64,000 bases of DNA from Serripes groenlandicus (GCA_031761405.1 JASEVX010000001.1:43689669-43753668), one strand, 5' to 3'. Shown: positions 27,581-39,546, counted from the first letter of the stretch. Notes: generated by a model not told the origin, from the letters alone. Numbers and translations are program-made.

Positions 27581-27702
27581 ATATTTTGAAAACTCTATTA
27601 ACTGTTTATCTGATTCTATATGTTTTGAGAGTCGTCTGCCTTGAAAAAGTAAGAAAATATATACAGGTTAACAAGCTTACAACGACTAGGTTTGAAATTC
27701 AT

Positions 27703-28402
27703 ATAGGTCACAATACACCAACTAAATTCCTTCTTTGTTTCCAATTAAATCAACCAGTTTTAACCCTCAAGTGTCACACTTTCTAAGCGTTTCTCATGTA
27801 TAACATCCCTTATCATAGAAAAGAGTAAACTATGCTTTAAATTAATTCAAAGAAATTGTGGGGGTCATGCATTATGCAAGAAAGAACTCACCAGGCGAAA
27901 ATGATTACCGTCATTTTGGAAGTAATCGGGCTGGGACGAAACTTGTTTTTCACATTTTCAACTTTTACTTCAAAAGAGATCAAAATACTTAACTCTTTCA
28001 GCGCCAAAGGCAATAGTGAGCATTTTGCAAACAATGCAGATTCAGGTGAGTCAGCTCGTGACGAGCTGTCTCACCTGAAATCTGCATTGTTTGGCTGTGA
28101 GTTAGAAATATATTCCAAAAATCCTATAACATGAAAATAGAGTCGTCCGAGTTTGAACATGGAAGAGTCTAATTTAAACAATTCGGCGCTGAAAGGGTTA
28201 AACAGATTAAATCAATCATCTCCAGTGTATCCTATAAACATTAACAATGCATTTAAACTCAATGTTATATATGCGATGCCTTCTGGTAAATGTATACACT
28301 CATTTCTATGCACGCAAAGTTCTTTTAGGGACTATTTGGCTAAATTGTAGATCACAGCATATATAGCCACGGATGTATTAGTAGTAATTTGACCTATATA
28401 GG
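27703..28402 (+). mobile_element. element X, copy 2, enlarged by an insertion
   Basis: ataggtcacaatacacc to atttgacctat, with homology to 11477-11760 at both ends (shared tgtcacactttctaagcgtt, gtcatgcattatgcaagaaa). A 366-bp stretch (27891-28256) that copy 1 lacks splits it and contains the TTAA element at 27989-28201. Confidence 0.65.
27989..28201 (+). mobile_element. TTAA-bounded MITE with ends TTAACYCTTTCAGCGCC
   Basis: 17-bp inverted ends (27989-28005 and 28185-28201, one mismatch) include TTAA at both edges. The centre is a long stem (acaatgcagattcaggtgag with its complement, 28029-28092). A relative in reverse orientation is at 37256-37420. Confidence 0.8.
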
Positions 28403-29510
28403 ACATACATTGAGATAAAGGTCGTACAAAGTAAAAGAAAGAAAGAAGATAACTCCACAAATATGCAGACTAGAATGATGTTTTTTGCATTATTTTATTC
28501 TTCTTATCGCAATGTATAAGTGACGCAAATTTAAAGCGAAACTGCCGACCAGATTGAAAATCAGCAGGGAAGAGTTATGTTCCTTGAATTGTTCCACTCG
28601 TCAGATCACAAAGTATAAATGTTACAACTTAGATGTGATTCTGCCTAATAACAAAAAGTTATGGCCAATTAATGCAAATCATGAAGTTATCCAAACGTGT
28701 ATTCATGTCTTACACAAAGGCAACACAAAAGCTGTTCTTTGAAATTAGAGTTTATTGTTTGTGGTAAATCAGGCCTATTCCATTTGCAGACCCATTTTGA
28801 TGTATATCCAGAGGAAAGCTTTTAAAATAAAGCACTTGTTGGAAAATAAGATGGTGTTGATCACAATAATCAGTAATTTCTTCTATTGACACAATCTTTT
28901 AAACTATATTTAATAATTATATAGACAATTATCATATATATTTTCCGCCATAAAGGCGAGCATAAACTTGACAAAATATAAGGTACAATATATAAACATA
29001 ACTCAGCACAAACTAGAAAAAAACGAACAGGAGCGATATACAAACAAAATGGTGATTCCCCTCCCCGACACGACATGGGTCACAATCGTATGCACTAAGG
29101 AAATCTGGACCTTATCGTGCCAGGGCACGGCATCCACATTCTGATATGAGAGACGAGAGACAGTTTCCGCTAGCTCCTTACCTGAAGTGCAATTATTACA
29201 AGATAGGATGTACTCGGAAAAACATGGGTGATTGAATGATGGAAGGGTGGCCTAATATTAAATGAATACATAAATGCATGAATGAATGAATGTAAAGTCA
29301 AAGCATTATCAAATAGTAAACAACTCCTGAACTTGATCAGTATAGGTACAACAATCAATACAAGTTCATTATTTATTTCATTGTTAAAGTTAAAAGTTAA
29401 ATAACTGTAATCAGCTTTCAAAACCTTGTGTTCGGTGATAAAGCAAAGATAACCAGTTGTGTGCATTTATTAGACGAGCCCGTCCGTGCGAAAATGTACA
29501 AGTTGGCATT
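28403..29510. other. no gene recognised
   Basis: A heavily decayed reverse P copy is visible near 28767-28930. Frames of 60-98 codons here show no motifs. Confidence 0.35.
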
Positions 29511-29515
29511 TCTGA

Positions 29516-31165
29516 ACAGAGTAGGTTAACAACACGCTGTCCATCTGCTCAGTTATATCAGAATCTACACGCGTTAACAGATTGATTGGCGCTGTACATC
29601 ATGGAATATACACCCGTTAACAGGGTAGATTAACAACGCACTGTCCATCTGCTCAGTCATATCGGAATCTAGACCCGTTGACAGGGTAGATTAACAACAC
29701 ACTGTCCATCTGCTCAGTTATATCGGAATTTACACCCGTTAACAGCGTAGGTTAACAACATGCTGTCTATCTGCTCAGTCATATCGGAATATACACCCGT
29801 TAACAGGGTAGATTAACAACACGCTGTCCATCTGCTCAGTTATATCAGAATCTACACGCGTTAACAGATTGAGTGGCGCTGTACATCATGGAATATACAC
29901 CCGTAAACAGGGTAGATTAACAACGCACTGTCCATCTGCTCAGTCATATCGGAATCTAGACCCGTTAACAGGATAGATTAACAACACACTGTCCATCTGC
30001 TCAGTCATATCGGAATTTACACCCGTTAACAGCGTTGGTTAACAACATGCTGTCTATCTCCTCAGTCATATCGGAAGCTACACCCGTTAACAGCGTAGGT
30101 TAACAACATGCTGTATATCTAATCAGTTATATCGGAATCTTCACCCGTTAACAGCGTAGTTTAACAACATGCTGTCTATCTAATCAGTTATATCGGAATC
30201 TACACCCGTTAACAGCGTAGGTTAACAATACGCTGTCTATCTCATCAGTCATATCGGAATCTACACCCGTTAACAGGGTACATTAACAACACACTGTCCA
30301 TCTGCTCAGTTATATCGGAATTTATACACGTTAACAGAGTAGGTTAACAACACGCTGTCTATCTCCTCAGTCATATCGGAATCTAAACCCGTTAACAGCG
30401 TAGGTTAACAACATGCTGTCTATCTGCTCAGTCATATTGGAATCTACACCCGTTAACAGGGTAGGTTTTGTTTTGTTTGTTTGGAGTTTAACGCCGCTTT
30501 CAACAGCTTTGGTCATATCACGGCGGTCAGTGCACCTACCCATGTTTTCCTGGCTTTCCCACACCAGTACTTACACAACATTCTTTCGAAGCCACTGACT
30601 ACTTTCTCACATAGATCAGAGGTGAGAGGCAATGGAAAACATCGCCCGAAAGAATGTCGCCGCAACCGGGTATCGAACCCGTGACCTCCAGATCACGAGT
30701 CAGATACGCTACCAATTGAGCTACCCGGCCGGGTCAACAGGGTAGGTTAACAACACGCTGTCCATCTGCTCAGTCATTTCGGAATATACACCCGTTAACA
30801 GGGTAGATTAACAACACGCTGTCTATCTGCTCAGTCATATCGGAATCTAGACGGGTTAACAGAGTAGGTTAACAACACTCTGTCTATCTGCTCAGTTATA
30901 TCGGAATTTACACCCGTTAACAGAGTAGGTTAACAACACGCTGTCTTTTTCTGCTCAGTTATATCGGAATCTACACCCGTTAACAGAGTAGGTTAACAAC
31001 ACGCTGTCCATCTACTCAGTCATATCGAAATCTACACACGTTAACAGGGTAGGTTAACAACACGCTGTCCATCTGCTCAGTCATTGGAATCTACACGCTT
31101 TAATAGAGTAGGTTAACAACACGCTGTCCATCTGCTCAGTCATATCGGAATATACACACCTGAAC
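29516..31165 (+). repeat. 61-bp satellite array interrupted by a SINE
   Basis: Unit cccgttaacag.gtaggttaacaacacgctgtccatctgctcagtcatatcggaatctaca; spacings of 61 bp were checked at 29613, 29674, 29735 and 29796. About 22 units outside the insert. A longer-period pattern shows where a 'gattgattggcgctgtacat' variant recurs about 290 bp later (29580 and 29870). Confidence 0.93.
30468..30735 (-). mobile_element. SINE inserted in the satellite, with 13-bp target duplication
   Basis: Reverse orientation: tail ggagtttaacgccgctttca, body, and a well preserved tRNA-like head (GGTAGCTCAATTGGTAGCG..GGGTTCGATACCC). AACAGGGTAGGTT flanks it at 30455-30467 and 30736-30748. The head differs from other SINE-1 copies, so it may be a distinct subfamily. 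It is not a tRNA gene because the acceptor arms do not pair fully. Confidence 0.9.
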
Positions 31166-31369
31166 AGAAGGTTCTCACAGGCTTATAATATGCGAACAGT
31201 GAATACTTTTATCAGAGTGCGCGGACACACAAGCTGATCTGAGTATGCACTGTTCACAAAGGCCTACTTGTACTAAATGAGCAGTCATTCTGATAAACAC
31301 TTGCAGTAAGAGTCTTACAAGATCACGTTGAATTATATGTAATTAACCAATAGAGTATCTGAAAAGAAA

Positions 31370-31965
31370 ATTTGTCGAAAGGAGAAAGTTCTCCTTTTAG
31401 CAATTTCTCCCTTTGTACTGTTTTCAACTTAATGGTGCTTTCATTAAAAGAGAATCGATTTAAAATGCTCCAACAGTTGAGTTTTGAGTGCCTAGGCTCA
31501 ATTGGTGATATTCAAACGATGCTTAAACTGTATTCAAACAGAAATAGGAATATTCTAATTTTGGAATAATCTTTAGCAGACTCGGGAACTCATTTATACT
31601 TTTATTTGATCTTTCACATGTAGTAATCTGCTTCTATGTAACATTTTGGAATACCTAACAACCGGAATTATTATTTTAGTGTCGAGAATATCTTTGGGGA
31701 ACAGTAACTGACAATTTTAAAAAAACAAAAGAATTTGTTTATTTATAGTTCCGTACCTGTCCATACTTACTTATGTATAAGCGTGTCTGGTAAATCTCAG
31801 GGAATCTACCAGTATTCTTGCAACGTATGCATAATGCATTCTTACAATGATTTAACATTTTCCCATATCTAGATGCGTTTAGGAGTACGTTTGAAAACAT
31901 TGAAATATATTGAGCAATGCCTTATTTTGCCACAATGTTTTCAATTACATCCGTTAACAATACAC
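31370..31965. repeat. scattered P fragments
   Basis: 31370-31430 keeps an inner-stem piece (aaggagaaagttctcctttt). About 31848-31965 keeps a reverse left end and gccacaatgttttcaa. Otherwise unique. Confidence 0.5.
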
Positions 31966-32057
31966 ATTCATTTTATGAAACTTTCGCAAACATAATCTAG
32001 TAAGTCGTTTAATACAGATGTGTTGTATGTGTGACAAGATTAATCCTGATTCCACAT

Positions 32058-32289
32058 ATTAACTCTTTCCCTCATATAGACGCTTTCTGACGCCTCTGCA
32101 GCAGACGGCTTTTTGAAAACATAGTGACAAAAAAAGAAATTGCTCAAAACGAGTAATTTCTCCTTTTGCCACAATATTTTCCACTTTTTGTCATAGGTTA
32201 TCCATTCAATTATAGAGATTTTCTATTTTTTGACAAAATATGTTCAAAGTCGTCTGCTGCAGAATTGTCGTATGAGGGAAATGGTTAAG
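32058..32289 (-). mobile_element. P MITE, full copy
   Basis: attaactctttccctcatat to gagggaaatggttaa. The inner stem has loop aaaac. The right part matches the 'gtcataggttatccattcaa' subfamily also seen at 35411, 39547, 40602 and 50046. Confidence 0.9.
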
Positions 32290-32465
32290 ACAAGTTTTCA
32301 TTGGTCAATTAAATTAAATGATATTTCGATTTGCGTCATGTGTCAAGATTTGAAAATGCATTAGAGAATTAAAACTCACCTTGATGTTAACTTTAAAAGT
32401 AACCGGAAGTACATCGACCGACGAAGCAATTGTCAAAATTGCCTCAAATGTTAAGCAGCCTGTAA

Positions 32466-32702
32466 TTTTAACCATTAGCCATTGGGAACACGAGACCAAG
32501 CTTCGATTCCCGGTCGGAGCATAGCAAATGCTTAAACAAGGGGGATGGCTTTCCTCCTTGGTACTCAGGGTTGCAGAGATAACATTACGACTGATGCATT
32601 GTTGTCAGGATAAACAATATTGGTAATACTGTTGAATTACCAAGGAAACGCTCTGATATAACTGAAATGCAGTTAAAAACGGCATGAAACACCATTCCAA
32701 CC
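32466..32702 (+). mobile_element. SINE-2 with tRNA-like head
   Basis: The head (taaccattagccattgggaa, gcttcgattcccggtcgg) is followed by the body (ccttggtactcagggttgc, gacttgctg-like block) and tail cgctctgatataactgaaat. Moderately diverged. Confidence 0.75.
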
Positions 32703-33040
32703 AAAATAATTATCATCTGCAGTCTATTAGTTCAAAATCAATTGGGATGCATATAGAATAAATAACTTGACAACTGAAGAAATACGATGTTTCAATTTAG
32801 GTAAAAGGGAACTCCCTTTTTGTTTAAGTATAAACCAATCCCATAAAAATTAAACTACTTCACTGTGCGTATAATGAATCTTACGACACCGCATCAAAGA
32901 TCGTCTTGAAACAATCCTACATAGTCATAAACAAGAGCCCGTTTTTTTTGTCCAATGAAATCACAACGATACAACAAACACTCGATTCTGCTATCAAAAC
33001 GGTTACTTATTGTTGAAAACGGTGTTGTATCATAATAGGG

Positions 33041-33200
33041 TCGAACCAAATACTTTAAAAATGGAAGTTATCGCTGCCCTCTTTATCGCTCAGAGTTGCG
33101 GGGTTAGCGTTACGATTAACTGCTGGTGTCAGGATAAATGGACCAGTAGTACTAGTTATTAACCCAGGAACGCCGATCGATTAATCAATCAATCAATCAA
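33041..33200 (+). mobile_element. SINE-2, headless, ending in (TCAA)n
   Basis: aatactttaaaaatggaagt..gctcagagttgcggggttag..ggataaatggaccagtagta. The tail is shortened and followed by an atcaatca microsatellite. Confidence 0.75.
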
Positions 33201-33324
33201 CCTATCATTATCTATTAATCAATCATTTAAATTAAGAAAGTAATGCATTTTCAACTTCTCCGTGGTGGAAGTTGGAATGTCCACATCAAGAGCGGTTCAC
33301 ACCCATCAGGGTCGTATCAAATAT

Positions 33325-33486
33325 CACCAATGGGCTAACAGTCTATGTGGAAAAGCAGCCAGTTGCCTGGAAAGTATGTTTTGTGTAGAACTGGTGCGAG
33401 AAAGCCAGGAAACACACGAGTATGTGAACTGGCCGCCGTAATATTTATTTCTTTAAAAACGGCGTTATGCTCCAATTAATCAATCG
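33325..33486 (+). mobile_element. SINE-1, 5'-truncated
   Basis: Begins in the body at caccaatgggctaacagtct and ends aattaatcaatcgc. The head is missing. Confidence 0.8.
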
Positions 33487-33855
33487 CTAAAACGTTATTT
33501 AAAATCAATTAATCAAACTATCGGTAAACTGTTACAGTTATCCTTCGCGGGCGCTAACAATTCAACGCATTTCTTGTTACAAGAGCTTCTTATTGTGTAA
33601 CGGGCTACGGTTTAAAGTTTCGAGAATGATGCAATAACTACAGTAAGACCGGCAAGGAATCCCCCTTATACGGCTATGTTTAAATCAAGCGGTAAATTGA
33701 GTTATGTAAAACACGAAAATAATTAATTGAATTCTCTGCGGTTCAATACTTCATCGTTGGGCCCCATGGCAAACCGCAGACATAAACATCGGCACAAATA
33801 CCCCAGTTTTAGAAGTTGCATGTAGCATGGTTGTGGCTACCATCGGGGTTGCAAC

Positions 33856-33960
33856 TCTTTCCAGCATACGGCAAGTCTACAACAGACGATTTTATAAATA
33901 CATTTATGACAGAATATCTCCGTAAATTAGATTAACTATTCAATATAGTGACCTGTAAAA
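33856..33960 (+). mobile_element. P MITE, left part only
   Basis: ctctttccagcatacggcaa..acagacgatttt..atctccgtaaatta, then lost. Confidence 0.5.
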
Positions 33961-33974
33961 CGAATTATTAACAT

Positions 33975-34132
33975 ACAGTCAAACCTGTGCTTAAGACCAC
34001 TTTTGTTTAGCAATTCATTTTCTATAGCAACCACACTTTTAATTCCCAAATTACCCTGTAATTAAAGACCACCTGCGAACAAAGACCATATTGTTCTCTT
34101 CGTATGGGTGGTCTTTAAACATATGTTGGACT
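33975..34132 (+). mobile_element. repeat of the 'acagtcaaacctgtgct' type
   Basis: Starts acagtcaaacctgtgcttaa. Internal blocks taaagaccacctgcgaac and gggtggtctttaaa are mutually inverted. It resembles 59810-59953. Probably a small DNA-transposon relic. Confidence 0.4.
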
Positions 34133-34139
34133 ATATATC

Positions 34140-35405
34140 TGATTTTTTAAAATTTGAATTGGCTGATATTTCGGAATGTGGTGGAAATACACGTTGATAT
34201 CTACGATCGAATATATCTTCGTGTTTCATGACATTATCTGGTAAGGGGTACCTTCCACTTAATAACTACGTTAGAAAAGGGGACCAGACTAGATGTTGTC
34301 CCGCTTGTGCACGGATTACGTTACAAAAATACAATCATTAATTAATCAATGCAATTACTTGTGAATGCGTTTTCCTTGCTATTATTGGGTTATATACAGT
34401 TAACTGTATACAAAACATATATTTATACTACGTGAACATTTCGGGTAAAGCTAACGTGCGTTTTCCGAGATAAACCATCTATACGCGTTATTTTTTAATA
34501 ACCCTCGTATACCATGAATCTAGCAGTTAACAGACTGTTTCGTAAGGGTTTTGCTTATCATGTAGTGAGCGATAACACGCCCTGGCACATGCTTTTGAAA
34601 AATGTGCGTTATCACAAACGAGCCACCACGCACGAATAAAGCCTTTCAGACAATTGCAACAACTGTCTTTGAATACGAAGTCTGATCAGGTTCTCCATAT
34701 ATGGCATTCGAGGCAGTGGACAATTGCAAAGGTTATAGTGTCGACTTGAAACATTGATCAAGCTGAATGAAAGGATGGGCTGATCTGAATCTCCGCAGGC
34801 CACAGATGTCCAAAGGCCTGTTATTATGTGTCGATGCCCAGTAATGGTATTGTTACAATATGTAGCCTTTTTAAACAATAAACTATTGTATACAATTATT
34901 GTCCGTGAATGTCCGAATTATTTATTCATGCATCCGAGATCAATTATTTGTTACAAAACACCTATTAAGCATGTGTATCCCAAATAGAAGTCGAGAGAAA
35001 GGTTTGAAGAACAGATCACAATTTGTCACATGATATTTTGAGTTTTGCACATCAGGATAAGGTTTAGTATGCGTTGTAATCAAACAGTTCGAACCCCATT
35101 TTACGATTTGGGATCATGATGGCTGTGCGAATATTGAAGACTCGGGTAAGCCTGTGCATCTGCAAAATGTCATCAGAGCCTTCAATTTTCGTATGCATGT
35201 AGTTTAGTTCAAGATGCAACTTTTAAGCTGTCCCCGAAAAACCTATAAATTTACAAGTTTATTTCAAAGTGTTATTTAGGCCACCGGCCTATACACAAAT
35301 ACAAACATATACAAAACATTTGCAAAACATGTGAAGTGTGACACAATCATTACAATACATAATACTGTACAATAAACAAATAACTATACAGTCAAGACAT
35401 GAAAC
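34140..35405. other. no gene recognised
   Basis: An 88-codon minus frame (34612-34878) has no recognisable motif and no convincing splice context. Confidence 0.35.
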
Positions 35406-35410
35406 ATATC

Positions 35411-35642
35411 ATATTTCCCCCATACGGCAATTCTGCAGCAGACGACATTGACTTTGAACGTATTTTGTCTAAAAGTAGAAAATCTCCATAATTGAATGGA
35501 TAACCTATGACAAAAAGTGGAAAACATTGTGGCAAAAGGAGAAATTGCACGTTTTGTGCAATTTATTCTTTTGTCACTATGTTTTCAAAAGGCCGTCTGC
35601 TGCAGAGGCGTCAGAAAGCGTCTATATGAGGGAAAGGGTTAA
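35411..35642 (+). mobile_element. P MITE, full, young subfamily
   Basis: Inner hairpin with loop centre gcacgttttgtgc and arms aaaggagaaatt/..tttattctttt. Ends gcgtctatatgagggaaagg then gttaa. Nearly identical to 39547-39776 and 40602-40823. Confidence 0.92.
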
Positions 35643-36466
35643 CAGTATATCTGGAATGATTTACTTTCTAAGCCTATCCTAGACTCGTCAGTATCAGTTT
35701 CAGCATTTCAGGATAAGTTCTATTTTAGTATTTACAATTATATCTATACATCATGCAAACTGTCTATATAGCTCTTTCATAAGAGAAGTCTCATTAGTTG
35801 TAAGGTATGTCACTTCAAATGTTGCCAAGTCGGAGAGTCAAAAAGACCTGAAATTACCAGACGTAGCTGATTTGTAAATACGTTAGTAAATATATATACG
35901 TAATATTTCTTTTAGTATATACCTACAATCTATGAAGATCGAAAAAAAAAGTAACAAATATACAGATTCAATTTATTTTTTATTGGGAAAACAATTTTGA
36001 AATTGTGAAATGAAAAGTTAAATTTCCATTGTTTTATGGGAGAAAATAACAAAATAATCTTTATTTGCGGTATTATATTAAAATTGAAGCAAGGTTTTCG
36101 ATACATAAAATAGAAACGATTTTCCTAAATGTTACTACGTAGCGCAGATTCAAAACGGGAACCTCGCTCAATATAGTCCGCGCACTGTCTGACATCACAA
36201 TTCTGTATTTTCACTAGGTGGGATACGGAATTGTGAATATGTCGTGTCTGAACTACGCATGACAATCTGCATGTATTTGCGCCGGAAAATGTACAGGTAT
36301 ATAATAAATTGAAATATGCTATATTTCACATAAAGCGGACGTGTGTGATGTGATTCTACACTTATCAGAATACTTGATTACGTAAAATAGAAAAGACGTG
36401 ATTTAATCTGGAGTAGGTTACTTAATTATATCTACAAAGAAGATTACTCATAATTGGTTGATGAAT

Positions 36467-36652
36467 CCTTTCCCACATACAACAATTCTGCAGTAGAGGA
36501 CTTTCAAAACCTTACTTTTAAATAGAGTTGAATACATTGTGGCAATATGGGAAATTTCCCGTTTTGAGCAATTTCTTCTTTTGCCACACTGTTTTCGAAA
36601 GTCGTCTGCTGCAGATGTGTCAAAATGCGTCTACAGGCGGGAAAGGGTTGAA
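36467..36652 (+). mobile_element. P MITE, internal deletion
   Basis: Both ends and the inner stem are present. The 60-bp left spacer is shortened. Confidence 0.85.
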
Positions 36653-36824
36653 ATTTATTTTCACTAAAATGAGAGAATACACTGTACGATGCTGATACAG
36701 ATTACTTATCTGTTCAATAATGGGATCTATATTTAACTCGTGTCGTGCGAACACAGTTCTTTTTACATCATATAAGCACAACAATGGATCAGTGGAAAAT
36801 AATGTCAACATGACTACAACGTAC

Positions 36825-37009
36825 TTTAACCCTTTCCCATATATAGATGCTTTCTGACGCCTCAGCAGATGAGCAATTTCTCTATTTGCTACAATGATAT
36901 CAACTCCATTCAATAATCATACTATCATTTATAGATGTTTTCTTTATTTTGGACTTGATCATTTCAAAGTCGTCAGCTACAGATTTATTGTATGTGGGAA
37001 TGGGTTAAA
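36825..37009 (-). mobile_element. P MITE, one stem arm deleted
   Basis: tttaaccctttcccatatat to gtgggaatgggttaa. The first arm of the inner hairpin is missing between cctcagcag and atgagcaatttctc. Confidence 0.85.
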
Positions 37010-37170
37010 CACTAGTTTTCATAAAGCACTGCCAAACGAAACGTAAACTTTTCGAACAACGAAAACTATTTAAATGATTTAATACTTCAAATCAAAACTA
37101 AGCAACGCAATATTATTCTTCGTTAGTAGAGTGTGCATGGCCTGTTTATTTTGTATTTTGTAAAGGTGAA

Positions 37171-37214
37171 ACTGTGGGGGCTGGGGTGGGTTGGGGGTGG
37201 GGTGGGGGTGGGGT
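37171..37214 (+). repeat. G-rich tract, G-quadruplex-capable
   Basis: Seven or more runs of three to five G separated by T, GC or TT within 44 bp. Confidence 0.8.
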
Positions 37215-37255
37215 GCAGGTGTACCAGGTAAACACAAACATGATTAAGACATTAT

Positions 37256-37420
37256 TTAACCCTTTCAGAACCGCTTTTCCAAGAGCAGACTATTCGTTGT
37301 TTAAAATCGGGCGACTCAATTGTCCATGTTTTGAACTATTAGGCAAACAATGCTGATTTCAGCGCGTGACGAGCTGTATTAGAATCTGTATTGTTTGCCA
37401 AAACTTTAATATTGCAATTG
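37256..37420 (-). mobile_element. second TTAACCCTTTCAG element, degraded
   Basis: The TTAACCCTTTCAG end at 37256 is clear. The central stem (ggcaaacaatgctgatttca with its partner) is recognisable by comparison with 27989-28201. The far end is unclear. Confidence 0.6.
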
Positions 37421-37648
37421 GCGATGAGAGAGCTCTTCATATCAGAATATACTTTCAAGTCGGAACATCACTTTTGCAGACATAATGTTTTCTACGGATA
37501 TTCAAATTAATTTATAACATATTTAGTTTTCGGATCAAACACATTGCCAATTGCAAACCTTTAAACACATTTTGGTAACAAGAGAAATTGGTCATCAAGC
37601 GCAATTACTGCTTTTCTCACAATATTTTCAACGTCATCAATATTAAAC

Positions 37649-37852
37649 GTTAACCCTTTCCCACATACATACCTTTCTGACGCAACAGCAACAGCAGCAG
37701 ACGACTTTTGAAATCATTGTGGCAAAAGGAGAAATTGCTCATAATGTGAGCCACAATGATTTCGTCAACTCTATTTAATAATTATACTATCATAGATTTG
37801 ATGAAATCAAAGTCGTCTGCTGCAAATTTGCTGTTTGTGGGAACGGGTTAAA
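37649..37852 (-). mobile_element. P MITE, stem shortened
   Basis: cgttaaccctttcccacata to gtgggaacgggttaa. A CAG-type expansion (aacagcaacagcagcagacg) occurs in the left arm and one stem arm is truncated. Confidence 0.88.
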
Positions 37853-38090
37853 TTATGGACATATTTATAGCCTTGATTATATGTCGTCTGCTACGGATTG
37901 GTCGTCGTTCGGAAAGAATTGAATTCAGTGCCGCATAATTCGCACCGAATAAACTTATACTTATTGTCATCTAATGATGGAAATACCCGTTGTATGTAAT
38001 TTTTATTAATCACATGCGTAACCTATCATACATTTGCTAAAATTATTCTTTTCAAAATAAGATGTAAAGGGAAATCTGCACTCATAAATA

Positions 38091-38353
38091 TGAGCCGTTC
38101 CACGAGAAAACCAACATTATTGACTCCGCGTAAAGTATCGACCCTGATCAGCCTAAGCATGCCGCGCAGGCTAACCCGGACAGACACTTTTCGCCTTCTG
38201 TGGATTTTCTGTTTAAGGAATCATTACTTTACACCTCTATCCACTTGAGACGGAATGTGTCGGCCCGGATCAGTCTGCGCGGACTGCGCAGGCTGATCTG
38301 GTCGATACAATACGCAGATCCAATAATGTTTGTTTTCTCGTAGAACGGCTCAT
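38091..38353 (+). mobile_element. Q MITE, best complete copy
   Basis: tgagccgttccacgagaaaa to ttttctcgtagaacggctca. All internal blocks are present, so it is suitable as the family reference. Confidence 0.88.
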
Positions 38354-38427
38354 ATATAAGATCATGACAATGTGGAAAGTAAATGATTCCTACTTCATTT
38401 CAGATTTGACAGTTATGTTTTCACAAG

Positions 38428-38527
38428 CATTTCAAAACGAGCAATTTCTTCTTTTGTCGACATGTTTTCAAAAAGTCGTCTACTGCAGAGGCGTCAGAAA
38501 GCGTCTATATGTGGGAAAGGGTCAATC
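38428..38527 (+). mobile_element. P MITE, right half only
   Basis: acgagcaatttcttcttttg..gtctactgcagaggcgtcag..gtgggaaagggtcaa. Confidence 0.8.
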
Positions 38528-38539
38528 AAATACCCGCAA

Positions 38540-38650
38540 ATCTGAGCGCCAAGGAGGAAATACATTACTACATTTGGTGTGACGAGACCGGGGTTCAAAC
38601 CTTGGTCTCCCGCTCGAAAGCCGGACGTTTTAACCACTACACCGCATAGA
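38540..38650 (-). mobile_element. SINE-2 head and start of body
   Basis: The reverse complement shows gcggtgtagtggttaaaacg, a B-box-like ggtttgaacccc and the ctccttggcgctca body block. The tail is missing. Confidence 0.65.
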
Positions 38651-38654
38651 CGTT

Positions 38655-39045
38655 TGGTGTTTTGTGTACTCACAATATCACGTCAAATCAACGGCTAAGT
38701 ACTTAATTGTCAGAAAAGATGGTAGTGCTATGTGAGTCAACTCAACTAATGATTGGGATTGCAGATTCGGATCAACATTCACACCCGGGCAGTTGAATTG
38801 CCATTTCACTGTTCGAAAATAAGGCCCAAACGTTTTCGATAAAATTCAGACGAACACTGTTCATTGAACTGAATGGCATGGTTACAGTTATAGCGGATAC
38901 TACTGTAGTAACACTAGTCAACATATGAGCAATTTGACATAGTGACCTAATTATTGACCTCACATAACCAAGTTTCGAACATGATCATGTATATTCTGAT
39001 AATATTGCCTGTAGAGTAATAACAAGGCAAATGTTGACGCCGCAC
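38655..39045. other. no gene recognised
   Basis: Unique sequence; the short minus frame at 38772-38963 is unsupported. Confidence 0.35.
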
Positions 39046-39051
39046 GACGCT

Positions 39052-39090
39052 CGACGGACGGACGACGGACGGACGACGGACGGACGACGA
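39052..39090 (+). repeat. 11-bp minisatellite (GACGGACGGAC)n
   Basis: About 3.5 copies, followed by tatgatcacaatagctcacc. The same neighbour text, diverged, closes the repeat at 61790, so this is the edge of a dispersed element. Confidence 0.8.
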
Positions 39091-39394
39091 ACAAAATATG
39101 ATCACAATAGCTCACCTTGAGCTGAAAAATAGAAAACGTTTCAAGAATTTTCTGCAACACTTCTCTCATTCGGCTTGAGTTCCAAAGGTCATTTGTGCGT
39201 TCGTGATGTATACCGAAGGATATTGAAAACACCGTCAAGTCCCCAGAGCACATATGTTACACATATCTTTGTCTTATTTGTTTATCTGAATTAGTCGCAG
39301 TTGTCAGAACTTATCATTATCTCTCCTCTGATGACTTCCCTCTGACGTACAGCATGCTTTAACCCTTTCCATGGGATGCTGTTTGCAGATTCTT

Positions 39395-39545
39395 CTAGGT
39401 TGACCCTTACCAACATAAAGACGCTTTCCGACGCCTCTGCAGCAGACGACATTTGAAAACTACGTGGCAATAAATCGCTCATGATGATCAATTTTTTTAC
39501 TTTTAGCACAATGTTTTCAACTCTATTCTGTGGTTTAACCTTCAT
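39395..39545 (-). mobile_element. P MITE, left part
   Basis: gacccttaccaacataaaga..cctctgcagcagacgacatt..stem. The right third is missing. A second partial left end (tttaaccctttccatggg) lies at 39358. Confidence 0.7.
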
Positions 39546-39546
39546 T

